A stretch of DNA of 64,000 nucleotides from Bacteroidales bacterium (GCA_015061245.1 SUWY01000006.1:36424-100423); one strand, 5' to 3'; positions 8,030-17,835 are shown, numbered from the stretch's first letter. Translations and numbers: made by a program. Notes: generated from the sequence alone by a model not told the origin.

Positions 8030-9547
8030 TTAGAATTTTGCTCCTAAAGTTATTTTAATAATGTCTCTTCTGTAGTTGTTGTTAACCGGAATGGCAGCAT
8101 AATCACCCCAATTATAGAATTGAGTAGTGTTACCATACTTATAGTTTGAATAGCTTAAATCAACCACTGCCCAATTTTTGGTCCAACCAATTCCGCAGTT
8201 ATGTTGTTTTAAATCACTCTCCTCTGCATTGCGGTATGGCGATTTATTAAGATTATATCCGTATCTCAAACTCAAATTCGGATTTAGTTTGAACTCAACA
8301 CCAAGAGCGTAGTTCCAACGACTTGTATATATTGAGCGAATCTGTTGGTTCATCTCTTTGTATAACGGTTCGAAGTTGTAAAAATCATCGCCCGGTTCTG
8401 AATATTTTGCCTTGCTGTATGCCACATACTCAGCGTCGGCGCTTACAATCAGAAATTGTCCAAATACAAATGCTGCACCCAGATTGGCTCTCCATGCAGT
8501 ACGCATTTTATAGTGGTACGATGTCAAAAGACTATGATCCGAGAACCAATTATCTTCGCGGCCCAGTGATGGATCATTCATTGAGTTATAGTATGCTTGT
8601 ATATCTGCTTCTGCATCATAGCTTACTTCGTACCAGGTAGGAGTGTGAATAGATGCTCCCAATCTTAACATATTTGTGGGTCTGTATATTACTCCTAAAC
8701 TAAAGTTTGCTCCAACTGCATCGTTGTGTTCCCATGTGTAGTAGTCATAGTAATCCAAACCACTTGGGGCATCGAGCGGAGCTGCCTCTCTGTAGAGTGA
8801 TGTGTGTCTGTATGATACCTGTTGTGCAGAGATACCTAATCCTACATACCACTTATCATCAATGTTTGCACCAAATGATACGTTGTAATCTGCCTGATAT
8901 CCCTTTTCGCGAACCTTCTCTGTTTGTGATACCGGATCGGTTATATTTTCTCCGTTACTAGCATAGTCAAGAACAGAGAAGTATCCTCCGGCTCCATCGG
9001 GATTTATAAGGAATGTATTGTATGCCAGTTCTGTGCTTAAGTTATCCAGATTCTCAGGAGCAATACCGTTACTTTGTGCTGCCCACACATGTGTCATTGA
9101 GGTGGGCGAGGTTCCGACAATACGTTTTGCTTCATTATTGAAGTTGTTGACATTTGTGTAGTTAACTCCAATGTTGAAATATTTAAGAGCTGAATTACCG
9201 TATGTAGGAAATGCCATAACGAATCCCAGATTATCCATTTGGAAAGAGTTTCGCTTTGCGCTGTTTGCATCGCCAAACTCTGTTGTAGATGTAGTTTTGC
9301 CTATTGTCGGGGCGAGGGTAATGCTTAACTCTGTATTGCGGAAAACTCCCACTCCTGCAGGGTTTTTGCTCAACGATGTAGGTTCGCCGCCCAATGCGGT
9401 AAAGGCTCCTCCCATGGCTGTCGCGCGTGCACTTCCATTATTTGTTTGGCGTGAATATCTTGCTGCCTCTAATAATGTTTGTGCATTGCTTACCTCAATG
9501 CCTGTCAAAATAGCGATGATACCTATTATAATTGCTACTCTTTTCAT
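8030..9547 (-). CDS. FadL/OmpP1/TodX-like outer-membrane protein
   Basis: A 505-residue beta-barrel protein. A signal peptide ends near VSNAQ (residues 1-22). The N-terminal segment 'ARYSRQTNNGSARATAMGGAFTALGGEPTSLSKNPAGVG' matches the hatch/S-kink region of FadL-type transporters for hydrophobic compounds. The rest alternates short amphipathic strands with aromatic girdle residues and ends in the outer-membrane signature ITLGAKF (terminal Phe). It lies between a lipoprotein gene and miaB in a probable operon. Substrate unknown. Confidence 0.85.
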   Translation of the reverse strand: MKRVAIIIGIIAILTGIEVSNAQTLLEAARYSRQTNNGSARATAMGGAFTALGGEPTSLSKNPAGVGVFRNTELSITLAPTIGKTTSTTEFGDANSAKRNSFQMDNLGFVMAFPTYGNSALKYFNIGVNYTNVNNFNNEAKRIVGTSPTSMTHVWAAQSNGIAPENLDNLSTELAYNTFLINPDGAGGYFSVLDYASNGENITDPVSQTEKVREKGYQADYNVSFGANIDDKWYVGLGISAQQVSYRHTSLYREAAPLDAPSGLDYYDYYTWEHNDAVGANFSLGVIYRPTNMLRLGASIHTPTWYEVSYDAEADIQAYYNSMNDPSLGREDNWFSDHSLLTSYHYKMRTAWRANLGAAFVFGQFLIVSADAEYVAYSKAKYSEPGDDFYNFEPLYKEMNQQIRSIYTSRWNYALGVEFKLNPNLSLRYGYNLNKSPYRNAEESDLKQHNCGIGWTKNWAVVDLSYSNYKYGNTTQFYNWGDYAAIPVNNNYRRDIIKITLGAKF

Positions 9548-9557
9548 AAAATCTTAT

Positions 9558-10865
9558 TTATCTTGTACGACTAACTCTGCTGCTACCGCCACCTCCGCCG
9601 GATCTGATGGCTCCTCCTCCGGTTGGACGACTAAAGCCACCGCTTCTATATGAACCGCTGTTTGTCGGTCTGGTAACTCTGCTTGAGCTACTATTACTTG
9701 GTCTTGTAATGTTGGCTCTATTTGTATTGCTATTTGTCGGTCTTGTAACAGTTGTTCTGTTACTATTACTTGGTCTTGTAATGTTTACTCTATTACTATT
9801 TGTTGGTCTGGTTACACTACTCTTGTTATTCTCTTTCTTAGGCGAGGTTTCAACTCTTGTACCTGTGCCTGTATTGTTAGTACTTGGTCGTACTGCACCT
9901 TGCTCCTTATTATCTCTCTTTGGGGGTGCACCATTGCCTCCAACAACTCCGCCTCCAACAGACGGCCTTTGGGTTGTTCCCGGTCTTAAGATCTGCTCCC
10001 CTCCCGGAGTTGTTGTTGGTCTCCATTGACCTTGCGGTCTGTTTTGATTAGGTTTAGGACCATTACCTGGACCATCGGGTCTGCCTTGAGGCTTCTGTGG
10101 TCTGATATGTTGTGGTGGATATGGTCTATACCCCGGACCATATCCGGGTCCATAGTGCGGTCCATGGTGCGGACCGGGACCATAGTGTGGCCCGTAATAA
10201 GGACCATAATGGTGATAATGGTGATGCCATGGATCATAGTGCCATGGGTCGTAGAACCAAGGGTCATAGAACCAGGGATCGTAGAACCATGGGTCATAAT
10301 AACGTGTCGAATACCATCCTCGTCCCCAGCTATATGTAACGCCTACAGTTACACCGAATCTTACTCCGACTCTCCATCTATATGGTGAGTAGTCGAAGAA
10401 GATTAAATCCGATGATGGATATGGTCCAAACAGAAAATCGGTATACATAGCATAGTTTGAGCTTGTAGGGAACCACCAATATCTTCCATCAGCAACGAAT
10501 ACATTCCAATCGCTACTGAATGCCATACTTTGGGCAACATCAGCTCCATTGGTCATATATCCGAAACCATTAGGATAGTTCTCAATAATTCTGTAAGCTC
10601 TTTTCAAATCGGAGTTACTTCCGTTCCATCCTCCTAACCAATACCCCTCAATAACTCTGGGCGAGGGCGCTGAATTTACAACTACCGGAGTTTCAACGAT
10701 AGTTGGTTCCTGCTCAATCACAACGACTTGTTGTGGTTGTTTTGATGGTACATAGTATATTCCGTCACTATAGTAGCTGTTATAGCTTCCTGTTGAATAA
10801 AGTGAGATACATGATACGCACATTAACGCACATAAACATGCTGTAATAAGTGTTATTCTCTTCAT
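9558..10865 (-). CDS. Lipoprotein with aromatic and Thr-Arg-Pro repeats
   Basis: I do not recognise the family. The protein has 435 residues. A lipoprotein signal peptide ends at LMCVSC (C19). A folded part of about 150 residues follows (WNGSNSDLKRAYRIIENYPNGF, then W/Y-rich strands). Next come four or five tandem FYDPW/HYDPW units, then a His/Gly/Pro/Tyr stretch (HYGPYYGPHYGPG-like). A Pro/Arg/Gln-rich linker and a disordered tail of TRPTNSN / ITRPSNSN repeats end in a Gly-rich segment, RVSRTR. The start at 10865 is preferred because the next upstream ATG would overlap proS and place the signal peptide 40 residues in. Likely surface-exposed; a role in cell-envelope binding is a guess. Confidence 0.75.
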   Translation of the reverse strand: MKRITLITACLCALMCVSCISLYSTGSYNSYYSDGIYYVPSKQPQQVVVIEQEPTIVETPVVVNSAPSPRVIEGYWLGGWNGSNSDLKRAYRIIENYPNGFGYMTNGADVAQSMAFSSDWNVFVADGRYWWFPTSSNYAMYTDFLFGPYPSSDLIFFDYSPYRWRVGVRFGVTVGVTYSWGRGWYSTRYYDPWFYDPWFYDPWFYDPWHYDPWHHHYHHYGPYYGPHYGPGPHHGPHYGPGYGPGYRPYPPQHIRPQKPQGRPDGPGNGPKPNQNRPQGQWRPTTTPGGEQILRPGTTQRPSVGGGVVGGNGAPPKRDNKEQGAVRPSTNNTGTGTRVETSPKKENNKSSVTRPTNSNRVNITRPSNSNRTTVTRPTNSNTNRANITRPSNSSSSRVTRPTNSGSYRSGGFSRPTGGGAIRSGGGGGSSRVSRTR

Positions 10866-10908
10866 ATGTATCACTTTTTTAAATTTCACCGTAAAAATAG
10901 TGGTTTTA

Positions 10909-10941
10909 TTGGAACTAAACTCAAAAAATTCCCTAATTTTG
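10909..10941 (+). promoter_or_regulatory. Promoter for the proS operon
   Basis: TAATTTTG (10934-10941) followed by C matches the -7 consensus. A TTG at 10909-10911 lies 22 bp upstream, slightly wider than usual. The predicted 5' UTR is under 25 nt. Confidence 0.45.
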
Positions 10942-10966
10942 CCTTGTTTTTTATAAATTAAAGAAA

Positions 10967-12442
10967 ATGGGAAAATTTTTAACATCTCGAAGTGAAGATT
11001 ATTCGCAGTGGTATAATGAGTTAGTGGTAAAGGCCGGATTGGCAGAGCAGTCGGCTGTGCGTGGTTGTATGGTAATCAAGCCATACGGTTATGCTATTTG
11101 GGAGAAGATGCAACGTCAGTTGGATAATATGTTTAAAGAGACAGGACACTATAATGCATATTTCCCCCTATTGATTCCAAAGTCTTTCTTCTCAAAAGAG
11201 GCTGACCACGTTGAGGGATTCGCTAAGGAGTGCGCTGTTGTTACTCACTATCGTTTGAAAAATGATCCGAATGGTGCAGGTGTTGTTGTTGACCCTGCTG
11301 CTAAACTGGAGGAGGAGTTTATTATTCGTCCTACATCAGAGACAATTATTTGGAATACATATAAAAACTGGATTCAATCATATCGTGATCTTCCTATTTT
11401 GTGTAATCAGTGGGCAAATGTGATGCGTTGGGAGATGCGTACAAGAATCTTCTTGCGTACAGCTGAGTTCTTGTGGCAGGAGGGACATACTGCTCATGCT
11501 ACCAAAGAGGAGGCAATCGAGGAGACACAGAAAATGATTCACGTATATGAACAGTTCGCTCGTGAGTGGATGGCTATGCCGGTAATCATGGGACATAAGA
11601 GTGATAATGAGCGTTTTGCAGGTGCTTTGGATACATGTACTATTGAGGCATTGATGCAGGATGGAAAGGCTTTGCAGGCAGGAACATCTCACTTCTTGGG
11701 TCAGAACTTTGCTAAGGCATTTGATGTTCAGTTTACAGATAAGACAGGTAAGTTGGAGTATGTATGGGCAACATCGTGGGGTGTATCTACCCGTTTGATG
11801 GGAGCTTTGATTATGGCTCACTCAGATGATAATGGTTTGGTATTGCCTCCAAAGTTGGCTCCAATACAGGTTGTAATTGTTCCAATCTTCAAGAAATCAG
11901 AGGGATTACAGAAGATTTCTGAGAAGGTTGAGCCACTTATTGCTAAGTTGAAGTCTATGGGTGTATCTGTCAAGTTTGATGATGACGATACCCAAAAACC
12001 AGGATGGAAATTTGCTGAGTATGAGTTGAAGGGAGTGCCTGTTCGTTTGGCAATTGGTGAGCGCGACTTGGAGAATGGAACCATTGAGGTTGCAAGACGT
12101 GATACCCTTACAAAGGAGACCTTGCCTATCGAAGGAGTAGAGGAGAAGATTGTTGCTCTATTGGATGAGATTCAGCAGAATATCTATAAGAAAGCTTACG
12201 ACTTCCGTGAGTCAATGATTACAAAGGTTGATGATTACGAGGAGTTTAAGAAGTTGGTTGAGACCAAAGGTGGATTCTTCTTGTGCCACTGGGATGGAAC
12301 AACCGAGACTGAGGAGCAAATTAAGGCTGATACCAAAGCTACCATCCGTTGTATTCCATTCGATGGAGTAGAGGAGGAGGGTAAATGTATGGTAACAGGT
12401 AAACCTTCTCACAGAAGAGTATTGATTGCAAAAGCTTATTAA
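10967..12442 (+). CDS. proS: Prolyl-tRNA synthetase, archaeal/eukaryote-like type
   Basis: Class II aminoacyl-tRNA synthetase of 491 residues that charges tRNA-Pro. It lacks the editing insertion of the longer bacterial type. It begins '[22 protein letters not shown]', as in eukaryote-like ProRS. Class II motif 2 is seen in '[27 protein letters not shown]', and motif 3 lies around '[19 protein letters not shown]'. The anticodon-binding domain spans about 300-400, and the C-terminal domain ends with the conserved Tyr carboxylate. First gene of an operon with pepT (4-nt gap). Confidence 0.95.
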   Translation: MGKFLTSRSEDYSQWYNELVVKAGLAEQSAVRGCMVIKPYGYAIWEKMQRQLDNMFKETGHYNAYFPLLIPKSFFSKEADHVEGFAKECAVVTHYRLKNDPNGAGVVVDPAAKLEEEFIIRPTSETIIWNTYKNWIQSYRDLPILCNQWANVMRWEMRTRIFLRTAEFLWQEGHTAHATKEEAIEETQKMIHVYEQFAREWMAMPVIMGHKSDNERFAGALDTCTIEALMQDGKALQAGTSHFLGQNFAKAFDVQFTDKTGKLEYVWATSWGVSTRLMGALIMAHSDDNGLVLPPKLAPIQVVIVPIFKKSEGLQKISEKVEPLIAKLKSMGVSVKFDDDDTQKPGWKFAEYELKGVPVRLAIGERDLENGTIEVARRDTLTKETLPIEGVEEKIVALLDEIQQNIYKKAYDFRESMITKVDDYEEFKKLVETKGGFFLCHWDGTTETEEQIKADTKATIRCIPFDGVEEEGKCMVTGKPSHRRVLIAKAY

Positions 12443-12446
12443 TATT

Positions 12447-13667
12447 ATGACACAAGTTTTAGAGCGTTTTTTGAAGTATGTACAGTGTGCAACACAATCT
12501 GATCCGCACACACATACAACCCCAAGTACCCCTGAGCAGACTGTTTTTGCCAAGCAGTTGGCCGATGAGATGCGCGAAATTGGTTTGAGCGATGTATCGG
12601 TTGATGAGAATAGTTATGTAATGGGATTTTTACCTTCGAATGTAGATAAGGAGGTACCTGTATTGGGATTTATTGCCCACATGGATACCAGTCCTGATTT
12701 CTCTGGAAAAGATGTGAAGCCTCGCCTGGTAGAGTATCAAGGAGGTGACATATTGTTGAACGAAGAGCAGGGTATTGCAATTACGCTCGAAAGCAGTCCT
12801 GAGTTAAAGAACTATGTTGGTGACACTCTTGTAGTTACCGATGGAACAACTCTGCTTGGAGCTGATGATAAGGCTGGTATTGCTGAGATTTTGACTGCAA
12901 TGGAGTACCTTATTCAGCACCCGGAGATTAAGCACGGTAAGATTGCTGTCTGTATTACCCCGGATGAGGAGATAGGCGAGGGCGCAGACCACTTCGATTT
13001 GGAGAAGTTTGGAGCAAAGTATGCCTATACAATGGATGGCGGAGAAAAGGGGTGTTTGGAGTTCGAGAACTTCAATGCAGCCTACGCTAAAGTAACCTTT
13101 ATAGGTAAGAATTACCACCCCGGTTATGCTAAGAACAGAATGGTGAACTCAATAGCATTGAGCCAATATTTCTTGTCTAACATGCCAAAACGTGAGGTGC
13201 CTGAAGCAACCGAAGGTTATGAGGGTTTCTTCCATGTATATACTATCAATGGAGGTGTTGAGAGTACTGAGGTCGAGATGATAATTCGCGATTTTGACTT
13301 CGATAGTTTCAGCCGTAGAAAGAAACTTGTAGAGAATCTTGTGGCAGATATGGTTAAGAAGTTTGGCGATGTTGTAAAACTTGAGCTTCGTGATCAATAT
13401 GCTAATATGTTGGAGAAGATTGAGCCGGTGCGTTTCGTTGTAGATATTGCTCGTCAAGCAATGTTGGATTGCGATGTTAAACCGGCAATTCAGCCTATTC
13501 GCGGAGGTACCGATGGTGTAAGATTATCATATATGGGTATGCCAACACCGAATCTCTTCTCAGGAGCAATGAATATGCACGGAAAATATGAGTATGTGTC
13601 GGTTGATACGCTTGAGAGTGCTGTTAAAGTAATCGTGCGAATATCAGAGTTGTACGTGAATTTGTAA
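12447..13667 (+). CDS. pepT: Peptidase T (tripeptide aminopeptidase)
   Basis: A cytosolic di-zinc M20-family enzyme of 406 residues that removes the N-terminal residue from tripeptides. Metal and catalytic motifs: 'AHMDTSPDFSG' (first His and catalytic Asp), 'LGADDKAG' (bridging Asp), 'TPDEEIGEGADHF' (catalytic Glu pair), 'MDGGEKGCLEFENFNAA', and the last His in 'NLFSGAMNMHGKYEYVS'. The start at 12447 gives MTQVLERFLKYVQ, matching family N-termini; the longer frame would overlap proS. Followed after 2 nt by a transporter gene, suggesting co-transcription. Confidence 0.95.
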   Translation: MTQVLERFLKYVQCATQSDPHTHTTPSTPEQTVFAKQLADEMREIGLSDVSVDENSYVMGFLPSNVDKEVPVLGFIAHMDTSPDFSGKDVKPRLVEYQGGDILLNEEQGIAITLESSPELKNYVGDTLVVTDGTTLLGADDKAGIAEILTAMEYLIQHPEIKHGKIAVCITPDEEIGEGADHFDLEKFGAKYAYTMDGGEKGCLEFENFNAAYAKVTFIGKNYHPGYAKNRMVNSIALSQYFLSNMPKREVPEATEGYEGFFHVYTINGGVESTEVEMIIRDFDFDSFSRRKKLVENLVADMVKKFGDVVKLELRDQYANMLEKIEPVRFVVDIARQAMLDCDVKPAIQPIRGGTDGVRLSYMGMPTPNLFSGAMNMHGKYEYVSVDTLESAVKVIVRISELYVNL

Positions 13668-13669
13668 AT

Positions 13670-14569
13670 ATGTCTCAACAGATAAAATCACTATTCCTGC
13701 TTGCCGCAATGGCAGCAGGAATTTTTGGATATAGATGGTTGGCAGAACTATCATTTTTGTCGCCATATCTAATCTCTTCAATGCTTTTATTTACCTATTG
13801 CAAGGTGTCATTGAAGGATTTGCATTTTACGTCGCTTCATTGGTGGTTACTTGGTTTTCAGATATTCGTGTCGTTGCTATGTTATTTGGTGTTATCGCCG
13901 ATAAATGCAATCTTGGCTCAAGGAGTAATGATATGTATCTTTATCCCTACAGCAAATGCCTCGCCCGTTATTGCAGGAATGTTGGGTGGAAAAGTAGGAG
14001 TATTGACAACCTATCTGCTTCTATGCAATGTTTGTGCTGCATTTATAGCTCCAATATATTTTAGTTTTATGAGTAGTGCAGCCGACTACTCTTTTTGGGG
14101 AACGGTACTCTATATCTGCAAAAGAGTAATCCCGTTGATTCTTGGTCCGCTGGTTATTGCCCAAATTATAGAGAAGATTTCAAAAAAGCTTCACGATAGA
14201 ATGAAGCGATTGCAGAAAGTGACATTCTACTTATGGAATATAACCCTCATGTTTGTAATGGCAGGAGCTACCAAATTTATTTTAAAAGAGCTTCAGAGCG
14301 GAGTTTTGAGCATAGGGCAATTTGCGTTGTATCTGGTTGCTGCACTGATAGTTTGTCTGGTGCAGTTTGGAGTTGGACGTAAAATAGGACATAGGTATGG
14401 TGATGCGATTGTTGGTGGTCAGGGATTGGGTCAGAAGAATACAATTCTTGCAATATGGATGACACAATCATATTTGAATCCAATTGCATGTATTGTTCCT
14501 GCAGCATATATTTTGTGGCAAAACATAGTAAATTCAATCCAGATTTGGCAGCATAAATCGGATAAATAA
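13670..14569 (+). CDS. BASS (bile acid:sodium symporter)-family transporter
   Basis: A 299-residue inner-membrane protein with 9-10 hydrophobic helices. Family-like features are a discontinuous helix with 'IPTANASPVIAGMLGG' and a second crossing with 'GGQGLGQKNTILAIWMTQSYLNPIA', comparable to the unwound sodium-binding helices of ASBT-type proteins. Members carry bile acids, pantoate, pyruvate or other organic anions; substrate not predictable. Third gene of the proS-pepT run, 2 nt after pepT. Confidence 0.8.
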   Translation: MSQQIKSLFLLAAMAAGIFGYRWLAELSFLSPYLISSMLLFTYCKVSLKDLHFTSLHWWLLGFQIFVSLLCYLVLSPINAILAQGVMICIFIPTANASPVIAGMLGGKVGVLTTYLLLCNVCAAFIAPIYFSFMSSAADYSFWGTVLYICKRVIPLILGPLVIAQIIEKISKKLHDRMKRLQKVTFYLWNITLMFVMAGATKFILKELQSGVLSIGQFALYLVAALIVCLVQFGVGRKIGHRYGDAIVGGQGLGQKNTILAIWMTQSYLNPIACIVPAAYILWQNIVNSIQIWQHKSDK

Positions 14570-14584
14570 AGGCTCTTTACCCTA

Positions 14585-14615
14585 TTGCAAATGTTTTTTG
14601 AAAGTTGTAAATTTG
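14585..14615 (+). promoter_or_regulatory. Promoter for IMP dehydrogenase
   Basis: TTG (14585-14587), 20-bp spacer, TAAATTTG (14608-14615) followed by C. Good match to the Bacteroidetes promoter. The transcript would begin at about 14622, directly at a stem-loop. Confidence 0.6.
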
Positions 14616-14622
14616 CAAATTA

Positions 14623-14647
14623 AGGTTCGTGGTGCATACCGGAACCT
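14623..14647 (+). promoter_or_regulatory. Stem-loop at the 5' end of the guaB transcript
   Basis: AGGTTC pairs with GAACCT, and inside it GGT pairs with ACC around a GCAT loop, with a small internal bulge. It lies at the predicted start of transcription, 38 nt upstream of the ATG, where it could protect the mRNA or respond to a ligand. No known riboswitch is recognised. Confidence 0.45.
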
Positions 14648-14685
14648 AATAGAGATGAAAATTAATTAAAATAAAATTATAGAAT

Positions 14686-16182
14686 ATGGCTCAGATTATC
14701 GAGAAGGTTTCCCGTACATTTGGTGAGTATTTGCTAATTCCGGGACTAACAACAAAGGAGTGTACTCCTGCTAATGTGTGCTTGAAAACCCCTTTGGTAA
14801 AGTACAAAAAGGGTGAGAAGCCTGCAATTACATTGAACATTCCATTTGTGTCTGCTATTATGCAGTCAGTTTCTGATCATGGATTGGCAATCGAGTTGGC
14901 GCGTAACGGAGGTTTGTCGTTTATCTTTGGTTCACAGCCTATTGAGAGTCAGGCAGAGATGGTTCGCAAAGTTAAGAAGTTTAAGGCGGGATTTGTGCCA
15001 AGTGACTCTAATGTGCGTCCAGATGCAACTCTTGCAGAGGTAGAGAAGATTATAGAATACACCGGTCACACAACAATGGGAGTTACCGATGATGGAACCG
15101 CAAATGGTAAACTTCTTGGTATTTTGACAAGTAGAGATTATCGTTTGGATCATGATGGTCGCGACTCTTTGGTAAAAGATTTCATGACCCCATTTGATAA
15201 GTTGACTGTGGGTAAGTTGGGAATTACTCTTTCTGAGGCCAACCAAATTATTTGGGATAACAAGTTAAATACATTGCCAATTATTGATGAGGATCAGCAC
15301 TTGGTATATTTTGTATTTCGTAAGGATTATGATTCTCATCGCGAGAATCCGAATGAGCTGCTTGACCCCGAGACAAAGTGTTTGTTGGTAGGTGCCGGAA
15401 TCAATAGCCGTGATTACGCAGAGCGCGTGCCTGCATTGGTTGAGGCAGGAGTTGATGTATTGTGTATCGACTCTTCTGATGGCTTCTCAGAGTGGCAGAA
15501 AGAGACAATCGCTTGGATTAAGGAGAAATATAATGGAAAGGTGTTTGTCGGAGCAGGAAATGTTGTTGACAAGGAGGGCTTTGATTACCTTGTTGAGGCC
15601 GGAGCTGATTTCATTAAAGTAGGAATCGGAGGAGGTTCTATCTGTATTACTCGTGAGCAAAAGGGAATTGGTCGTGGTCAAGCAACTGCAATTCTTGATG
15701 TAGCTGCTGCTCGTGATGAGTATTTCGAGAAGACAGGAATCTATATTCCAATCTGTAGCGATGGAGGTTTGGTACACGATTACCACATGTCGTTGGCTTT
15801 GGCAATGGGTGCAGACTTCTTGATGATGGGTCGTTACTTTGCTCGTTTCGATGAGTCTCCAACCAAAAAGTTGTACTTGAACGGAAACTACGTTAAGGAG
15901 TATTGGGGCGAGGGCTCAAGTCGTGCTCGTAACTGGCAACGTTATGACATGGGTGGTAAAGGTGGCGCCATGAAGTTTGAAGAGGGAGTTGATAGTTATG
16001 TTCCATATGCCGGAAAGATGAAGGATAATCTTGAGGTTACTCTTGGAAAGATTATCTCTACAATGTGTAGCTGTGGTTCAATAACAATTCCTGATTTCCA
16101 GCGCGATGCAAAGATCACTTTGGTATCTTCAACATCGATTGTTGAGGGTGGTGCGCACGACGTTATCGTAAAGGATAAGTAA
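14686..16182 (+). CDS. guaB: IMP dehydrogenase, Tritrichomonas-like subtype
   Basis: NAD-dependent oxidation of IMP to XMP, the committed step of guanine nucleotide synthesis. A 498-residue cytosolic protein: TIM barrel interrupted by a CBS pair (about 105-220). The catalytic cysteine is C320 in '[13 protein letters not shown]', and the mobile flap carries R419-Y420 in '[17 protein letters not shown]'. Most bacterial enzymes have a GPGSICTTR loop and an RGMGS...RY flap instead. This loop, this flap, and long stretches such as '[13 protein letters not shown]' and '[14 protein letters not shown]' agree closely with my memory of the Tritrichomonas foetus enzyme. Own promoter; the next gene follows after 9 nt. 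Confidence 0.93.
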   Translation: MAQIIEKVSRTFGEYLLIPGLTTKECTPANVCLKTPLVKYKKGEKPAITLNIPFVSAIMQSVSDHGLAIELARNGGLSFIFGSQPIESQAEMVRKVKKFKAGFVPSDSNVRPDATLAEVEKIIEYTGHTTMGVTDDGTANGKLLGILTSRDYRLDHDGRDSLVKDFMTPFDKLTVGKLGITLSEANQIIWDNKLNTLPIIDEDQHLVYFVFRKDYDSHRENPNELLDPETKCLLVGAGINSRDYAERVPALVEAGVDVLCIDSSDGFSEWQKETIAWIKEKYNGKVFVGAGNVVDKEGFDYLVEAGADFIKVGIGGGSICITREQKGIGRGQATAILDVAAARDEYFEKTGIYIPICSDGGLVHDYHMSLALAMGADFLMMGRYFARFDESPTKKLYLNGNYVKEYWGEGSSRARNWQRYDMGGKGGAMKFEEGVDSYVPYAGKMKDNLEVTLGKIISTMCSCGSITIPDFQRDAKITLVSSTSIVEGGAHDVIVKDK

Positions 16183-16191
16183 TTCTACTTT

Positions 16192-17016
16192 ATGAAGAGT
16201 AGAAAAGGATATATAGTGGCTGGAGGAGCAGGTTTACTGCTCCTCTTTGTCATCATTATATCTCATCTGCTTATCAATAGACGTGCAGATGTACATATTA
16301 CTCACGAAAATATAGATACAACTGCAATTTCAACAAGTTATATAGAGTATAGAACTGCCAGTGTAAATCAAATATCCTACCTTCTTATTGATGCAAGAAA
16401 TGTAACACTTCACTTTGTTGACTCTGTTGCTCCCAACATTTCAGATAGTGAAATAGTGTTATCGGTAGCAGGAACCTTTACAGGAGAGCGTTTAAACTAT
16501 TTTAAATCATTCAATATTTGTGGAAACCATGTGGTTAGAGGTGTAGCCAAAAAGGGGTTCTCGTCAAAATATTGCACAGGTTATTGTGCTGCATATGCAG
16601 ATACTCTTGTTATTGGTAATAGTAGTGATACCCTTGATTCTGGTTATAAAAAAGTTCAATTATACAAGGAGCGTGCAGTTGCAATGGGAGGAAGTTTCTT
16701 TCAGCAACTCATATTGGTTGATAATGGTAAACTTGCGGAGTATATTCCATTCAACAAGTTGAACTTCTATAGGGCATTATGTATAAAAAAAGGAGTAATC
16801 TCTATTGTTCAATCGCTCGATAAGGTAAGTTGCAAGGATTTTGCCAACGCTATAATTGAAATGGGCTATTCATCTGCACTCTATCTTGATATGGGAAACT
16901 GGGCATGGGGATGGCTTCGAGAGGACAATGGTAGTATTTACGAGCTAAGTTATAAATATCCCGATACACAATACCAGACAAATTGGATTGTTCTAAAAAA
17001 AGTAAGAAGCGAATAG
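16192..17016 (+). CDS. Membrane-anchored phosphodiester-glycosidase-like protein
   Basis: 274 residues with an N-terminal membrane anchor (residues 7-28) and an extracytoplasmic domain. The C-terminal part has 'AVAMGGSFF' and then 'FANAIIEMGYSSALYLDMGNW', resembling the conserved strand-loop of the phosphodiester glycosidase (NAGPA/DUF2233) family, where a D-G-G/N motif binds substrate. Four cysteines (CGNH, KYCTGYC) may form disulfides. Family assignment is tentative. It is 9 nt downstream of guaB and ends before a bidirectional terminator. Confidence 0.55.
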   Translation: MKSRKGYIVAGGAGLLLLFVIIISHLLINRRADVHITHENIDTTAISTSYIEYRTASVNQISYLLIDARNVTLHFVDSVAPNISDSEIVLSVAGTFTGERLNYFKSFNICGNHVVRGVAKKGFSSKYCTGYCAAYADTLVIGNSSDTLDSGYKKVQLYKERAVAMGGSFFQQLILVDNGKLAEYIPFNKLNFYRALCIKKGVISIVQSLDKVSCKDFANAIIEMGYSSALYLDMGNWAWGWLREDNGSIYELSYKYPDTQYQTNWIVLKKVRSE

Positions 17017-17035
17017 CTTGGTGTAGATATACAAA

Positions 17036-17059
17036 AAAAGACGGCATTTGCCGTCTTTT
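17036..17059. terminator. Bidirectional terminator
   Basis: A perfect palindrome, AAAAGACGGCA with TGCCGTCTTTT, between the converging guaB-operon and DUF3332 genes. A/T runs on both sides let it act on either strand. Confidence 0.85.
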
Positions 17060-17080
17060 CTTGTCTCTATGTAGAGTAGA

Positions 17081-17557
17081 TTATGAAAGATGTTTCATCA
17101 TTTTGTTACCCTTAACGTTAACGGCCTCAACCTTAGCATCGCCATCCATCAAATACCACTCTTGCTCCTCTGGGAAGTAGCGGAATGATGCGCTCTCTGG
17201 ACCATTGATAGCCTCTACTGCTACGTTATTACGGCTCTTGATAACTCTATAATCAGAACCTTTGTATTTAACATTGCTCTCCTCAATCTGGCCCTCGTCC
17301 ATAGCTACAGGGTTTGTTCCTCCCCAGAACTCAATTGAATTAAGAACAATAGCATCGGCTATAGCACAAACCTCGTATGCAGGAATAATGCAGAAAGCAA
17401 TAAATACCAACTCATTAATTCCTTTCTTGTTAGAAACTTGTCCATTCCAACTATGCAATTTTGTTGTTAGTCCAAATGAACCATAACATCCTGTTGCCAT
17501 TGCTCCTACGCTGATAAGCATAACAGCAACCATTGCGTTTCTAAAAAACTTTTTCAT
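17081..17557 (-). CDS. DUF3332 lipoprotein
   Basis: 158 residues. Lipoprotein signal ends at AMATGC (C24). The mature part has 'GSFGLTTKLHSWNGQVSNKK' and a hydrophobic hairpin 'INELVFIAFCIIPAYEVCAIADAIVLNSIEFWGGTNP', a pattern of the DUF3332 family. Function unknown. It stands alone; a -7-like TATTTTTA lies about 45 nt upstream on the minus strand. Confidence 0.8.
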   Translation of the reverse strand: MKKFFRNAMVAVMLISVGAMATGCYGSFGLTTKLHSWNGQVSNKKGINELVFIAFCIIPAYEVCAIADAIVLNSIEFWGGTNPVAMDEGQIEESNVKYKGSDYRVIKSRNNVAVEAINGPESASFRYFPEEQEWYLMDGDAKVEAVNVKGNKMMKHLS

Positions 17558-17720
17558 AACTGACCTTTTTGTATGTTAATACTTATTTTATTTCGTTCGT
17601 AAAAATAGTAATGAAAATCTAAAAATGCAATATAAGAAGAAATTATATGGTATTTTTTTTAAAAATCATCTACATGTGTAATTACCTGATAGTGCAATCC
17701 TTAATTTGGAAAGATTTTTA

Positions 17721-17728
17721 TAATTTTG
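17721..17728 (+). promoter_or_regulatory. Possible -7 element for the M1 aminopeptidase
   Basis: TAATTTTG followed by T matches the -7 consensus, about 107 nt upstream of the ATG; the only nearby TTTG is 12 bp away. The 278-bp AT-rich gap 17558-17835 shows no gene. Confidence 0.35.
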
Positions 17729-17835
17729 TCTTGATCGTATATCTATAAAACTTTTTATCACCTATAAGAAGTCAAAATAAGGCTGTAAGTGAATAAATAT
17801 AAAACGTCAAATAGATATTTAGGCTAATTAGAGTT

